Shown here piece by piece: positions 26,303-34,933 of a stretch of 64,000 nt of DNA (position 1 is its first letter; each line of letters starts with the position of its first letter). Origin of the DNA: Kineosporia rhizophila (GTDB lineage: Bacteria; Actinomycetota; Actinomycetes; Actinomycetales; Kineosporiaceae); NCBI RefSeq assembly GCF_021277265.1, contig NZ_JAJSOH010000021.1, positions 1 to 64,000 of the forward strand, written 5' to 3'. A program made the position numbers and the translations under genes. The notes beneath the pieces were generated by a model. The model was not told the origin of the DNA, ran no database searches, and saw nothing but the letters and a program-made list of their open reading frames with translations.

Positions 26303-26603
26303 AGACATCCTAGGGCCTCGCGGCGTCACCCGGTGCAGGCCTCGACGTGGCCCCCTGCACCGGGGCAGCACGGGTGGGACAGCAATGCCGCCCCACGCGA
26401 CCTGTTGCACCCGTCGCCGCACGCGTTCACCAGCCCGCCAGCCACTGGACATCACTCTCCGGGACGTCATTCGTCCGTTTATCACCTCATCCTTCCCTTT
26501 GCTTTCCGGTTGCTCACCGCACACGTTCGTTCACCTTCTGCGTAACGGCGTTGGGGAAGCTTGGGCCGTTCAGCGTCTGGAACAGCCCTGGAGGTGCGCG
26601 GAG
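26303..26603. other. intergenic region between rnpB and the nucleotidase gene
   Basis: This 301-base gap holds the rnpB promoter at its left side. A perfect GGTGCAGG/CCTGCACC-type inverted pair lies near 26333-26361. The right third is A/T-richer (about 26470-26550) and probably holds the promoter of the nucleotidase gene. No reading frame in it looks coding. Confidence 0.5.
26307..26312 (-). promoter_or_regulatory. -10 box of rnpB
   Basis: TAGGAT on the minus strand ends about 5-6 bases before the predicted RNA 5' end, which is the correct spacing and matches the actinomycete housekeeping -10. No strong -35 is seen. Confidence 0.6.
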
Positions 26604-28409
26604 ATGAGCGCTGCGAAGAACCCGAGCAGATGGGCCACGCGCGCCCGGATCGGCACGGCGGTGGCGGTGGCCGGCCTGGTCGCCGTCCCCAGTTGGATGG
26701 TGACCACCGCCCAGGCGGACTCGCCGACCAAGGCGAGCACCCCTGGGGGCACCTCCCAGCCCCCTTGGGGCTGGGGGACCTCAATTTCCGGCACCACCAC
26801 CCCGCAGGCCGCCGCCGGGAAAAAGGTGACCGCCCAGCTGCTCGCGTTCAACGACCTGCACGGGCACATGACGTCCGACGGGCTCTCGATCAGCGCCAAG
26901 ACGTCCACCTCGAAGGGGTCGGGCTACGTGGCCGCAGGGGGCACGCCCTGGCTGGCCGGGAAGATCGCCGCCGCCAAGAAGGACAACCCCAACTCGCTCG
27001 TGCTCTCCACCGGTGACCAGATCGGGGGTAGCCCGCTGATCTCGGGGTACTTCCACGACGAGGGCACCATCGAGGCGATGAACAAGTTCGTCGACGTGGC
27101 GGTGGTAGGTAACCACGAGTTCGACGAGGGAACGGCCGAACTGCGGCGCCTGATCAACGGCGGCTGCCACCCGGTCGACGGCTGCTCCCCCGCGTCGCCG
27201 AAGTTCTCCGGCACTCAGTTCGACATGCTCGCCGCAAACGTCATCGACCGTAAGACAGGTAAGTCGATGCTCCCGGGGTACGTGATCAAGAAGGTCGGGG
27301 GTGCCCGGATCGGCATCATCGGCACCGTCACCCCGGACACCGTCGACCTGGTGCCCCTGCAGGGCATTGCCGACGTGAAGTTCGTTCCCGAAGCCCCGGT
27401 GATCCGCAAGCTCGCCAAGCAACTGCGTGGTCAGGGGGTGGACGCGGTGATCGCGATGACCCACTCCGGCGCCGACCCCACTCCGCGCAGCCCGATCAAC
27501 TCCTGCCGCAATCTCGCCGGACCGGCCCGGGACCTCACCGCCCGCATCTCCGGCCACGTCGACGCCGTGCTCAGCGCGCACACCCACCAGGCCTACATCT
27601 GCAAGGTCAACGGCACGCTGCTGACCAGCGCGGCCTCGTACGGGCGACTGCTGACCAAGATCAAGATCACGATGGACACCGGCCGGCACGAGGTCACCCG
27701 GATCAGCGCCGGCAACGTCGTGGTCACCCACACCGGCCGGCGGGACGCGAGGGTGACGGCCGTGGTCGAGCGCTACCGCGAGGTCACCGACCCGATCGCG
27801 GGCAAGAAGGTCACCACCCTGAACCAGGACCTGACCCGCACCCTGACCCGCAACGGCGAGTCCTACCTGGGCCGGGTGATCGCCGACGCCCAGCAGGCCG
27901 CGACCCGGCCGAAGAGCAAGGGCGGGGCCCAGCTCACCATCGTCAACCGCGGTCTGGCCCGGATGAACCTGGAGAAGGGCCGGGTCACCTACGGCGACGT
28001 CTTCGACGCCCAGCCGATGGGCAACCGCCTGGTCACCATGACGCTGACCGGGCGGCAGATCGATGCCGCCCTGGAGAGCACGTTCTGCCACCCGGGCGCG
28101 GTGGACAACGACGGCCGCATGCCGATCGAGGTGAGCCGGAGCTTCTTCTTCAGCTTCGACATGGACAAGAAGTGCGGGCACAAGATCCGGATCCGGGACA
28201 TGCGGCTGAACGGTGAGCGGATGTCCGCGGACAAGAAGTACCGGGTCACCACCATCGACTTCTTCTCCGACGGGGGCAGCCGGCTGGACGGGTTCCCGGT
28301 GGGCAAGAACAAGGTCACCGGCGTGCTGGAGCGCGATGCTCTGGCCCAGTACCTGAAGAAGCACCCCGGGCTGGGGCTGCCGCGGGGTACCCGGATCCGT
28401 TCTCTGTAA
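26604..28409 (+). CDS. secreted 5'-nucleotidase / metallophosphoesterase (UshA-like)
   Basis: The 601-residue protein has a basic N-terminus, a hydrophobic core and a likely cleavage at AQA (about residues 34-36), so it is exported. The calcineurin-like domain shows LAFNDLHGH, STGDQIGG, VGNHEFDEG, AMTHSG and SAHTHQAYIC, which together give the two-metal site. The C-terminal nucleotide-binding domain has GDVFDAQPMGNRLVTMTLTG and SFFFSFDMDKKCG. It probably releases phosphate and nucleosides from extracellular nucleotides. ATG at 26604 follows GGAGG eight bases upstream. There is no sorting motif or C-terminal membrane segment, so it should be free outside the cell. Confidence 0.9.
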   Translation: MSAAKNPSRWATRARIGTAVAVAGLVAVPSWMVTTAQADSPTKASTPGGTSQPPWGWGTSISGTTTPQAAAGKKVTAQLLAFNDLHGHMTSDGLSISAKTSTSKGSGYVAAGGTPWLAGKIAAAKKDNPNSLVLSTGDQIGGSPLISGYFHDEGTIEAMNKFVDVAVVGNHEFDEGTAELRRLINGGCHPVDGCSPASPKFSGTQFDMLAANVIDRKTGKSMLPGYVIKKVGGARIGIIGTVTPDTVDLVPLQGIADVKFVPEAPVIRKLAKQLRGQGVDAVIAMTHSGADPTPRSPINSCRNLAGPARDLTARISGHVDAVLSAHTHQAYICKVNGTLLTSAASYGRLLTKIKITMDTGRHEVTRISAGNVVVTHTGRRDARVTAVVERYREVTDPIAGKKVTTLNQDLTRTLTRNGESYLGRVIADAQQAATRPKSKGGAQLTIVNRGLARMNLEKGRVTYGDVFDAQPMGNRLVTMTLTGRQIDAALESTFCHPGAVDNDGRMPIEVSRSFFFSFDMDKKCGHKIRIRDMRLNGERMSADKKYRVTTIDFFSDGGSRLDGFPVGKNKVTGVLERDALAQYLKKHPGLGLPRGTRIRSL

Positions 28410-28444
28410 ACGGGGTCGGCGGCAGCGGGACGTACACTCCCGGA

Positions 28445-29236
28445 GTGCTCGTCCTGCTGCCCCCCTCAGAATCCAAAGCCGCTCCGGCCAAGCGGGGTAA
28501 GCCCGTCGAACTGGCGCAGCTGTCGTTCCCCGAACTGGCAGACCTACGCAAGCAGGCTCTGGAGGCGCTGATCGAGGTCAGCGCCCGGCCCGATGCCCTC
28601 GAACTGCTCGACGTGGGGGCATCACTCGCCGACGAGGTAGCGCGCAATCTGACGTTGCACACCGCCCCCACCCGCCCGGCGCACCAGGTTTACACAGGGG
28701 TGCTTTACGACGCTCTCAGCTGGGATTCGCTGTCCCCGGCGGCTCGGCGACGGGGTAACAACCGAGTGCTCGTCATTTCGGCGTTGTGGGGAGCACTGCG
28801 CCCCGGCGACCGGGTTCCCTCCTACCGGCTTTCGATGGACGGGGATCTGCCCGCGCTCGGCCCGCTTGCCAGACACTGGCGTTCGGAACTGCCGAATGTG
28901 CTGACCGCCGCCGCAGGCAAGCGCGGCGTTGTCGTGGACTGCCGCTCCGGGCCGTACGTCGCCGCTGCCCCGGTCTCCTCGTTCTCCGACGATGTGGCCG
29001 CCCGCACGGTGGCCGTGCGGGTGCTGCGCGAGACCAACGGCAAGCGCTCGGTGGTGAGCCATCTGGCCAAGCACACCCGGGGCGAGGTCACGCGCTATCT
29101 GCTGGAACAGGAAGCAGATCCTCGTACCCCCGAAGCCCTTCGTGACCTGGTCGGGGCGCGCTGGCCTGCAGAACTTTCCGCCCCCGCCCGCCCCGGCACC
29201 GGCTGGATCTTGGATGTGATCCTGCACCAGCAGTAG
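28445..29236 (+). CDS. yaaA: YaaA-family peroxide stress protein
   Basis: The 263-residue protein starts LVLLPPSESK, the hallmark of the YaaA/DUF328 family. It contains VYTGVLYDAL, VLVISALWGALRP and the conserved YRLSM in the middle, then SHLAKHTRGEVTRYLLE near the end. E. coli YaaA lowers free iron during peroxide stress and has DNA-binding ability. GTG at 28445 is the only sensible start. It lies 35 bases after the nucleotidase gene and 13 before the decarboxylase gene, so the three may be co-transcribed. Confidence 0.9.
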   Translation: MLVLLPPSESKAAPAKRGKPVELAQLSFPELADLRKQALEALIEVSARPDALELLDVGASLADEVARNLTLHTAPTRPAHQVYTGVLYDALSWDSLSPAARRRGNNRVLVISALWGALRPGDRVPSYRLSMDGDLPALGPLARHWRSELPNVLTAAAGKRGVVVDCRSGPYVAAAPVSSFSDDVAARTVAVRVLRETNGKRSVVSHLAKHTRGEVTRYLLEQEADPRTPEALRDLVGARWPAELSAPARPGTGWILDVILHQQ

Positions 29237-29249
29237 CAGACTGGGCGGC

Positions 29250-30728
29250 GTGACCCCCGAAGAGTTCCGTATCGCAGGCCATCAGCTGATCGACTGGATC
29301 GCCGACTATCGCGCGGGAATCCCCGACCGCCCCGTGCAGTCCGCGGTCAAGCCCGGTGACGTGGCCGGCGCCCTGCCCAGCACTCCCCCCTCCGAGCCCG
29401 AGGAACTGGCCGCGCTGTTGCGCGACCTCGACGAGATCATCGTTCCCGGTCTGATGCAGGTGCAGCACCCCCGGCACACCGGCTGGTTCCCCTCCAACGC
29501 CACGCTGGCGTCGGTGCTCGGCGACATCACCTCCTCCGGCATCGGCGCCCTGGGTATCTCCTGGCAGTCCGCCCCGGCGCTGACCGAGCTGGAAGAGGTG
29601 GTGTGCGAGTGGATGCGCCAGCTCACCGGCCTGTCCGAAGGCTGGCACGGAGCCATCCAGGACACGGCCTCCACCGGTTGCCTTGTCGCGATGCTGGCCG
29701 CCCGGGAGCGCGCCGCCGACTACGTGAGCGAGCGCGGCGGCCTGCAGTCACTACCGGCCCCCCTCACCGTGTACACCTCCGAACACGCTCACTCCGCTGT
29801 GCCGAAAGCCGCGCTGCTGGCCGGTTTCGGGCGTTCCAACATCCGCACGCTGAGCACCGACCCGGTGACCCACGCGCTCGATCCGGCAGCCCTACGGGCG
29901 GCGATCGAGAAAGACGTCAATGAAGGACGAGTGCCCGCGGCGATCGTGGTGAGCATAGGTACCACGGCCACCACCGCCGTGGATCCGCTGGCCGAGATCC
30001 TGGAAATTGCCGCGGGCTACGGGATCTGGGTGCACGTCGACGCGGCCATGGCCGGCTCCGCCCTGCTCCTGCCCGAATACCGTTGGCTGGTCGAAGGGAT
30101 CGAAGGATTCACCACGCCGGACGGGGTGCGCGTACCCCCGGCGGACTCGCTGGGCTGGAACCCCCACAAGTGGATGGGCACCATCCTGGACACCTCTCTG
30201 CTCTACGTCCGCGAGCCCGAGCGCCTGATCCGGGTGATGTCCACCAACCCCAGCTTCCTGCGCAACGCCGTGTCGGACGCCCGCACGGCAACTGAGTACC
30301 GGGACTGGGGCATCCCCCTGGGCCGCCGCTTCCGCGCCCTGAAGCTCTGGTTCCACCTGCGCCTGGACGGCGTGGAGGCGATCCGCGAGCGACTGCGCCG
30401 CGACCTGGCCAACGCCCAGCGCCTGGCCCGCCTGGTCGCCGCCGAGCCGGACTGGAACGTGGTCGCCCCCGTGGCCCTGCAGACCGTGTGCATCCGCCAC
30501 GAGCCGCCCGGCCTGACCGGCGAAGCCCTCGACGCCCACACCCTGGCCTGGGCCGACGCCCTGAACCACAGCGGCGTGGGCACCGTGACGCCGGCCGTGG
30601 TGCAGGGACGCTGGCTGGTCCGGATCTCGATCGGCGTGGAGAGCACGGAATGGCCCGACGTGGAAGCCGTCTGGTCGGCCGCGAAGGACCTGGCCGCCCG
30701 CGAGGCGAACGAACGCCGCCCGGAGTAG
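29250..30728 (+). CDS. PLP-dependent amino acid decarboxylase (aromatic-L-amino-acid decarboxylase group)
   Basis: The 492-residue enzyme is a group II decarboxylase of fold type I. The cofactor lysine lies in SLGWNPHKWMGT (Lys307), VHVDAAMAGSALL carries the aspartate that contacts the pyridine ring, and TSEHAHSAVPKAALLAG gives the stacking histidine. The N-terminal MTPEEFRIAGHQLIDWIADY matches plant and bacterial tyrosine/tryptophan decarboxylases, and HPRHTGWFPSNAT is the substrate-pocket loop. The substrate could be an aromatic amino acid or another bulky one. GTG start at 29250. There are no pathway genes beside it. Confidence 0.9.
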   Translation: MTPEEFRIAGHQLIDWIADYRAGIPDRPVQSAVKPGDVAGALPSTPPSEPEELAALLRDLDEIIVPGLMQVQHPRHTGWFPSNATLASVLGDITSSGIGALGISWQSAPALTELEEVVCEWMRQLTGLSEGWHGAIQDTASTGCLVAMLAARERAADYVSERGGLQSLPAPLTVYTSEHAHSAVPKAALLAGFGRSNIRTLSTDPVTHALDPAALRAAIEKDVNEGRVPAAIVVSIGTTATTAVDPLAEILEIAAGYGIWVHVDAAMAGSALLLPEYRWLVEGIEGFTTPDGVRVPPADSLGWNPHKWMGTILDTSLLYVREPERLIRVMSTNPSFLRNAVSDARTATEYRDWGIPLGRRFRALKLWFHLRLDGVEAIRERLRRDLANAQRLARLVAAEPDWNVVAPVALQTVCIRHEPPGLTGEALDAHTLAWADALNHSGVGTVTPAVVQGRWLVRISIGVESTEWPDVEAVWSAAKDLAAREANERRPE

Positions 30729-30732
30729 GCCG

Positions 30733-31185
30733 TCAGGCGCGGGAGCTGAAGGGGTGCCGCCGCAGGAAGGCGGCGGCCACCCTGGCGTTACGCTCGATCC
30801 GGATCGCCGCCACCAGGTAGAAGGCGGCCAGCAGGACCACGACGACCTTCATCCAGACCGCCACGTCCTGGAAGAGCCAGCACGCCTGGGTCAGGACACC
30901 GGCGATCGTCAGCAGGGCCGTCGGACGACGCGACGCCAGCGACTCGGCCACCATCTGCAGCACGAGAAGCCGCCCACCGTCCAGCTCTTCAGCATCGGCA
31001 GACTTGAGCATCTGGATCGTCTGCGCGTCGCCCTCCGGCACGTAGTCGCTCATCCCGGCGTCCCGCCGACGCTCGGCCTCGGCCATCGTCGTGCGGTACA
31101 GCCAGATCCCGCCGCCCACCGCGAGCAGGAAGCCGACGCTCTGCACACCGACCAGGATGGGCAGCCACACGCCCGAATCGTCCAT
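30733..31185 (-). CDS. small membrane protein, three predicted membrane segments
   Basis: The 150-residue protein has one membrane segment at the N-terminus (WLPILVGVQSVGFLLAVGGG), a soluble helical middle (SDYVPEGDAQTIQMLKSADAEE), and two more near 92-130. ATG at 31185 has GAGGG nine bases upstream. No family is recognised. The Y-V-P-E-G and A-E-E-L-D-G segments may be useful for a search. It is convergent with the decarboxylase gene with four bases between stops. Confidence 0.6.
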   Translation of the reverse strand: MDDSGVWLPILVGVQSVGFLLAVGGGIWLYRTTMAEAERRRDAGMSDYVPEGDAQTIQMLKSADAEELDGGRLLVLQMVAESLASRRPTALLTIAGVLTQACWLFQDVAVWMKVVVVLLAAFYLVAAIRIERNARVAAAFLRRHPFSSRA

Positions 31186-31284
31186 GCCAGAACCCTCAGC
31201 CCGCTGACCCCGCTCTCGCAACCCGAGAACCGACCCGGCTCAAGAGCCAAGCCAGGCCGACCCGGCGGGGTTCCGCCCAGGGCG

Positions 31285-31298
31285 CATGTGTACACATG
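31285..31298. promoter_or_regulatory. 14-bp perfect palindrome CATGTGTACACATG
   Basis: The palindrome lies 100 bases upstream of the small membrane protein gene and 160 bases after metZ. Its A/T content stands out in the GC-rich flanks. Its symmetry suits a dimeric repressor site; no regulator is identified. Confidence 0.4.
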
Positions 31299-31460
31299 GT
31301 CCACAACCGACCCGGCCCACCAAACCCGGTGCGCCACAGTCCTGGGCAAGCGGGTGGGTCCTTACGGATGCGTACACGGGCCGCACAGCGAACCCTGGCT
31401 GGCCGGACGCGGCCCCGCCCGTCGGCCCAGGCGAACGGGTCAGTGCCGGCCCCGCGGCAC

Positions 31461-32660
31461 TCAGCCCAGAGCGCTGTCCAGGTCCTCCAGCAGGTCTTCG
31501 ATGTCTTCCAGGCCCACCGAGATGCGCACGGTGCCGTCGCTGATTCCGGCCGCCGCGCGGGCCTCGGGGGTGAGCCGGCGGTGGGTGGTGGTGGCCGGGT
31601 GGGTGACCATCGACTTGGCGTCGCCCAGGTTGTTCGAGATGTCGACCACCCGCAGACCGTCGAGAAGGGCGAAGGCCCGGTCCTTGTCGCCCAGCTCGAA
31701 GGTGACCACCGTGCCGCCCGCGCTCATCTGGCGCTTGGCCAGCTCGAACTGGGGGTGGCTGGGCAGGTGCGGGTACTTCACCGCGCCGACCCGGGCGTCG
31801 GCCTCGAGGAACTCGGCGATGCGCAGCGCCGAGGCGCACTGGGCGTCGACCCGCAGGCGCAGCGTCTCCAGGCCCTTGAGCAGCACCCAGGCGTTGAACG
31901 GGCTCATCGAGGGCCCGGTGTGGCGCATCAGGTTCTGCACCTTCTCGTTGACGAACTCCTCCGGGCCGAGGATCGCCCCGCCGAGCACCCGGCCCTGGCC
32001 GTCGATGTGCTTGGTGGCCGAGTAGACCACGATGTCGGCGCCCAGCTCGAGCGGCTTCTGCAGCAGCGGGGTGGCGAACACGTTGTCCACCACGACCTGC
32101 GCGCCCGCGGCGTGGGCGAGCTCGCTGACCGCGCGGATGTCGACCAGTTCCTGCGCCGGGTTGGAGGGCGACTCGAAGAACACGGCCTGGGTGGGCTTGC
32201 TCAGCGCCTGCTCCCACTGGGCCAGGTCGGCCCCGTCGACGAAGACCGTCTCGACCCCCCAGCGCGGCAGGATCTCGTCGAGGATGACGAAGCAGGAGCC
32301 GAACAGGGCCTTGGAGGCCACCACCCGGTCGCCCGCGCCGAGCAGGGCGGCCAGGGCGTTGAACACCGCGGACATGCCGGTGGCGGTGGCGAAGGCGGCC
32401 GGGGCGCCCTCGATCAGGCGCAGCCGCTCCTCGAACATCGACACCGTGGGGTTGCCGTAGCGGGAGTAGACGAAGTGCTCCAGCTCGCCCTTGAACGCCG
32501 CCTCGGCCTCACCGGCCGACTCGTAGGTGTAGCCCTGGGTGAGGAACAGACCCTCGGACATCTCGGCGAAGTTCGACCGCACGGTGCCACCGCGCACGCT
32601 GAGCGTGGCCGGGCGGCGGGTGTCGGGGGTGCCTGCGGGGTCGGGGGTCTCGCTGCTCAT
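31461..32660 (-). CDS. metZ: O-succinylhomoserine sulfhydrylase
   Basis: The 399-residue PLP enzyme of the Cys/Met metabolism family makes homocysteine from O-succinylhomoserine and sulfide. It has YSRYGNPTVSMFEERL, ATATGMSAVFNAL for phosphate binding, VVDNVFATPLLQ with the ring aspartate, and SATKHIDGQGRVLGG with the cofactor lysine (Lys217). The opening RSNFAEMSEGLFLTQGYTY is typical of MetZ. It is the last gene of a three-gene unit after a rhodanese and a DUF1737 protein, the same order of rhodanese and metZ as in mycobacteria. No SAM riboswitch is seen upstream. Confidence 0.93.
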   Translation of the reverse strand: MSSETPDPAGTPDTRRPATLSVRGGTVRSNFAEMSEGLFLTQGYTYESAGEAEAAFKGELEHFVYSRYGNPTVSMFEERLRLIEGAPAAFATATGMSAVFNALAALLGAGDRVVASKALFGSCFVILDEILPRWGVETVFVDGADLAQWEQALSKPTQAVFFESPSNPAQELVDIRAVSELAHAAGAQVVVDNVFATPLLQKPLELGADIVVYSATKHIDGQGRVLGGAILGPEEFVNEKVQNLMRHTGPSMSPFNAWVLLKGLETLRLRVDAQCASALRIAEFLEADARVGAVKYPHLPSHPQFELAKRQMSAGGTVVTFELGDKDRAFALLDGLRVVDISNNLGDAKSMVTHPATTTHRRLTPEARAAAGISDGTVRISVGLEDIEDLLEDLDSALG

Positions 32661-32765
32661 GGGGCTCGTTCCTCGAGTGGTGGGGCAGAGGTGGGCGGTG
32701 CCGACAGAGGCACTCCTACCAGGGGCGGGGCGACCAGGGGCGGGGCCGCCGGGGAAGGGCCGGCC

Positions 32766-33182
32766 TCAGCCCTGCTTCCAGGGCAGGCCGCGCACCTTCC
32801 AGCCGGCCTTGCGGCCCCGGTGGTTCTGCTCGTCGGGCGGGCCCTCGAAGCCCTCCAGGATGTTGTAGGCGGACGTGTACCCCGCCGCGGTGGCCGCCTC
32901 GGCGGCGGCGATCGACCGCACGCCCGAGCGACAGAGGAACACCACCGGCGCGGACTTGTCGGCCGAGGCAGCGCCGATCTGGTCGAGGAAGGCGGGGTTA
33001 CGGGCACCGTCGGGGAACGACGTCCACTCGACCAGGGCCACGTCTTTCGCGACCGAGGTCAGGTCGGGCACCCCGACGTACGACCACTCGGCCCGGGTGC
33101 GCACATCGACCAGCACCGCCTCGGGGGTGGAACTGATCAGCTCCCACGCCTGCTCGGGGGAAAGGTCTCCGGCGTATGCCAC
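32766..33182 (-). CDS. rhodanese-like sulfurtransferase
   Basis: The 138-residue single-domain rhodanese has VLVDVRTRAEWSYVG near the N-terminus and the active-site loop FLCRSGVRS with the catalytic cysteine, followed by GYTSAYNILEGFEG. It probably passes sulfur to the sulfhydrylase MetZ encoded 105 bases downstream, or clears sulfide-derived persulfide. GTG at 33182 lies three bases after the DUF1737 stop. The C-terminal GLPWKQG is typical of this metZ-linked group. Confidence 0.9.
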   Translation of the reverse strand: MAYAGDLSPEQAWELISSTPEAVLVDVRTRAEWSYVGVPDLTSVAKDVALVEWTSFPDGARNPAFLDQIGAASADKSAPVVFLCRSGVRSIAAAEAATAAGYTSAYNILEGFEGPPDEQNHRGRKAGWKVRGLPWKQG

Positions 33183-33185
33183 GGC

Positions 33186-33410
33186 TCAGGCCTCCAGGAT
33201 TCGGGGAGTGGTGGTCGGCGGCTGCGCGGTGAGCACCTCGGGCAGCACCAGCGCCTGCCCCGCGATCACCCGCTGACCGTCGAAGGTCAGGGTGGGCGGA
33301 CCGTGCAGCACGTAGCCCTCGGCCAGGGCGGCGCTGACCCGCTCGCAGAAACTACGGTCGTCGGGACCCGTCAGGAGCTTGTAGCGCAGGGGCTGCTCGG
33401 TCTCGGCCAT
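33186..33410 (-). CDS. DUF1737-domain protein
   Basis: The 74-residue protein has RYKLLTGPDDRSFCERVSAA and EGYVLHGPPTLTFDG, the usual DUF1737 pattern of a short beta-alpha unit. It is soluble. The function of the family is unknown; its position at the head of the rhodanese-metZ operon suggests a role with sulfur assimilation. ATG at 33410. Confidence 0.8.
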   Translation of the reverse strand: MAETEQPLRYKLLTGPDDRSFCERVSAALAEGYVLHGPPTLTFDGQRVIAGQALVLPEVLTAQPPTTTPRILEA

Positions 33411-33511
33411 GTGATCAGTTCTACCTCAGCCCGCCGACAGTCTTAAGAGCAGGACCACCACGCTCTCGCGCCGATGCCGGACTTTCACCTGCCTGGCCCG
33501 TTCAGGTCCGT

Positions 33512-34168
33512 TCAGGTGCGATTGACCGTGACCACTTCCACGCCGCCGTCGGCCCAGTAGCGCAGGGTGGTGACACTGGCCGGATCCACCCGCAGCCGCC
33601 AGTACGCGGCCGGGCCGGCCGCCAGGGCACCTGCGACCACGGCCCGGACCGGGCCGGTGTGCGTGACCACCACGACCGAACGCCCGGCGAACCGGGCCCG
33701 CAATCGGGACCCGGCCTCGTCCGTACGCTCTTGCAGGTCCGAGAGGGACTCGCCGCCCGGAGGCCGGGCCGCCGCGGACTCGCGCCACCGCGCGAACTCC
33801 TGGGGCCAGCGGCGGGCGATCTCGCCGTAGCCCAGACCGTCCCACTCCCCCAGCCGCAGCTCGGCCCACTCCGGCGCGACCTCGGGTTCGCACCCCACGG
33901 CCTCACGCACCGCCCAGGCCGTCTGCCAGGTGCGCAACAGCGGTGAAGTGATCAGAGCATCGGCCGGTCCCAGACGCGAGGCCAGATCCAGCGCCTCGGC
34001 CACGCCCTGGTCGCTCAGCGCCGGACCATGCCGGTCCCCACCGCTGGGCACCGACCCGGTCAGCGCCGTACTGGCGTGCCGGACCAGGTGCAGGGTCAGC
34101 GGCGCCCCGAGATCAGCAGGGCCGGTCAGAGCCCGGACTCGGCCGTACGCACCAGGATCCGGCTGCAT
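33512..34168 (-). CDS. histidine phosphatase (CobC-like) lacking the usual RNase H partner domain
   Basis: The 218-residue protein has LHLVRHAST with the phosphoryl-accepting histidine, ALITSPLLRTWQTA, ELRLGEWDGLGYGEI with the acid residue, PPGGESLSDL and VVVVTHTGPVRAVV. This is a complete phosphoglycerate-mutase-like domain. In many actinobacteria the gene after the zinc-ribbon gene encodes RNase HI joined to this same domain; here the first 25 residues carry no RNase H sequence. ATG at 34168 overlaps the zinc-ribbon gene by 43 bases. A start nearer the domain is possible, but no ATG or GTG with a ribosome site is seen. Likely substrate is alpha-ribazole phosphate or another small phosphate ester. 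Confidence 0.85.
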   Translation of the reverse strand: MQPDPGAYGRVRALTGPADLGAPLTLHLVRHASTALTGSVPSGGDRHGPALSDQGVAEALDLASRLGPADALITSPLLRTWQTAWAVREAVGCEPEVAPEWAELRLGEWDGLGYGEIARRWPQEFARWRESAAARPPGGESLSDLQERTDEAGSRLRARFAGRSVVVVTHTGPVRAVVAGALAAGPAAYWRLRVDPASVTTLRYWADGGVEVVTVNRT

Positions 34169-34869
34169 TCCTCACAGCGCACCACCTGGTTCTCCGGCGC
34201 GCTACGGATCCGGGCCAGGTCGTTGGGCGGCAGGGTCATCCGGCAGCCCTCGCAACGCCGCTGGTAGAGCTTGGCCGCGCCGACCCCGTGGTTGCTCTCG
34301 CGGATGCGCTCGTACAGAGCCAGCAGCTCCTTCGGGATGCCGCCGGCCGAGGTGTCGCGCTCGCGGCGCACCGACTCGGCCTCCTCGTCGAGCGCCGCGA
34401 TCTGCTTGTCGCGGGCCTGGGCGGCCTCGGCGATCTCGGCGGTGACCGCGTCCCGCCGGGCGGTGGCGGCCTCGACCAGGGCCTGCGCGGCCTCCTGGCG
34501 CTCCATCACCTCGAGCTCGGTGTCCTCCAGCACGCTCTGCCGGGTGGCCAGGCTCTCCAGCTCGTGCTGGATCGCCTGCAGATCCTTCGCGCTGCCCTGA
34601 CCCGCGTCGAGCCGGGCCTGGTTGCGGGCCGCCCGCTGGCGGACCTGCTCGACGTCGGCCTCGGCCTTGGTCAGCTCCCGCCCCGCGTCGGTGAGCGCGG
34701 TCCGGGCCACCACCAGCTCGTCGTCGACACCCTGGAGCTTCTTCTCCAGCTCGACGATCTTCGCGTGCTCGGGCAGCGAGCGCTGCCGGTGCGCGATCTG
34801 GGTGAGCCGGATGTCGTGCGCCTGCACGTCCAGCAGCCGCCACTGATCCTGAGCCGCCGCCGTCACCAC
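34126..34869 (-). CDS. coiled-coil protein with C4-type zinc ribbon
   Basis: The 247-residue protein has a long antiparallel coiled coil (about residues 30-175, rich in E, A, R and Q) and a zinc ribbon with two C-x2-C pairs (RRCEGCRMTL and VVRCEECSRIL). It matches the CdsZ group found beside nif3-like genes across actinobacteria and related to the Helicobacter HP0958 fold, which binds RNA or flagellar proteins. GTG at 34869 has AGGAGG eight bases upstream. It lies 64 bases after the Nif3 gene. Confidence 0.9.
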   Translation of the reverse strand: MVTAAAQDQWRLLDVQAHDIRLTQIAHRQRSLPEHAKIVELEKKLQGVDDELVVARTALTDAGRELTKAEADVEQVRQRAARNQARLDAGQGSAKDLQAIQHELESLATRQSVLEDTELEVMERQEAAQALVEAATARRDAVTAEIAEAAQARDKQIAALDEEAESVRRERDTSAGGIPKELLALYERIRESNHGVGAAKLYQRRCEGCRMTLPPNDLARIRSAPENQVVRCEECSRILVRTAESGL

Positions 34870-34933
34870 AGCAATGTCCTCCTAGCTAAGTCCCCCCGTG
34901 GGAAACCCCCAGCCTAGGTCATCAGCGAACCTC

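Noticed and set aside
26529-26539. GTTCACCTTCT, resembling one PHO box unit, upstream of the 5'-nucleotidase
   Set aside because: A functional PHO box needs at least two adjacent 11-bp units; the flanking 11-mers do not match.
33411-33511. SAM riboswitch before the metZ operon
   Set aside because: No SAM-I or SAM-II-like helices or conserved core are visible upstream of 33410.
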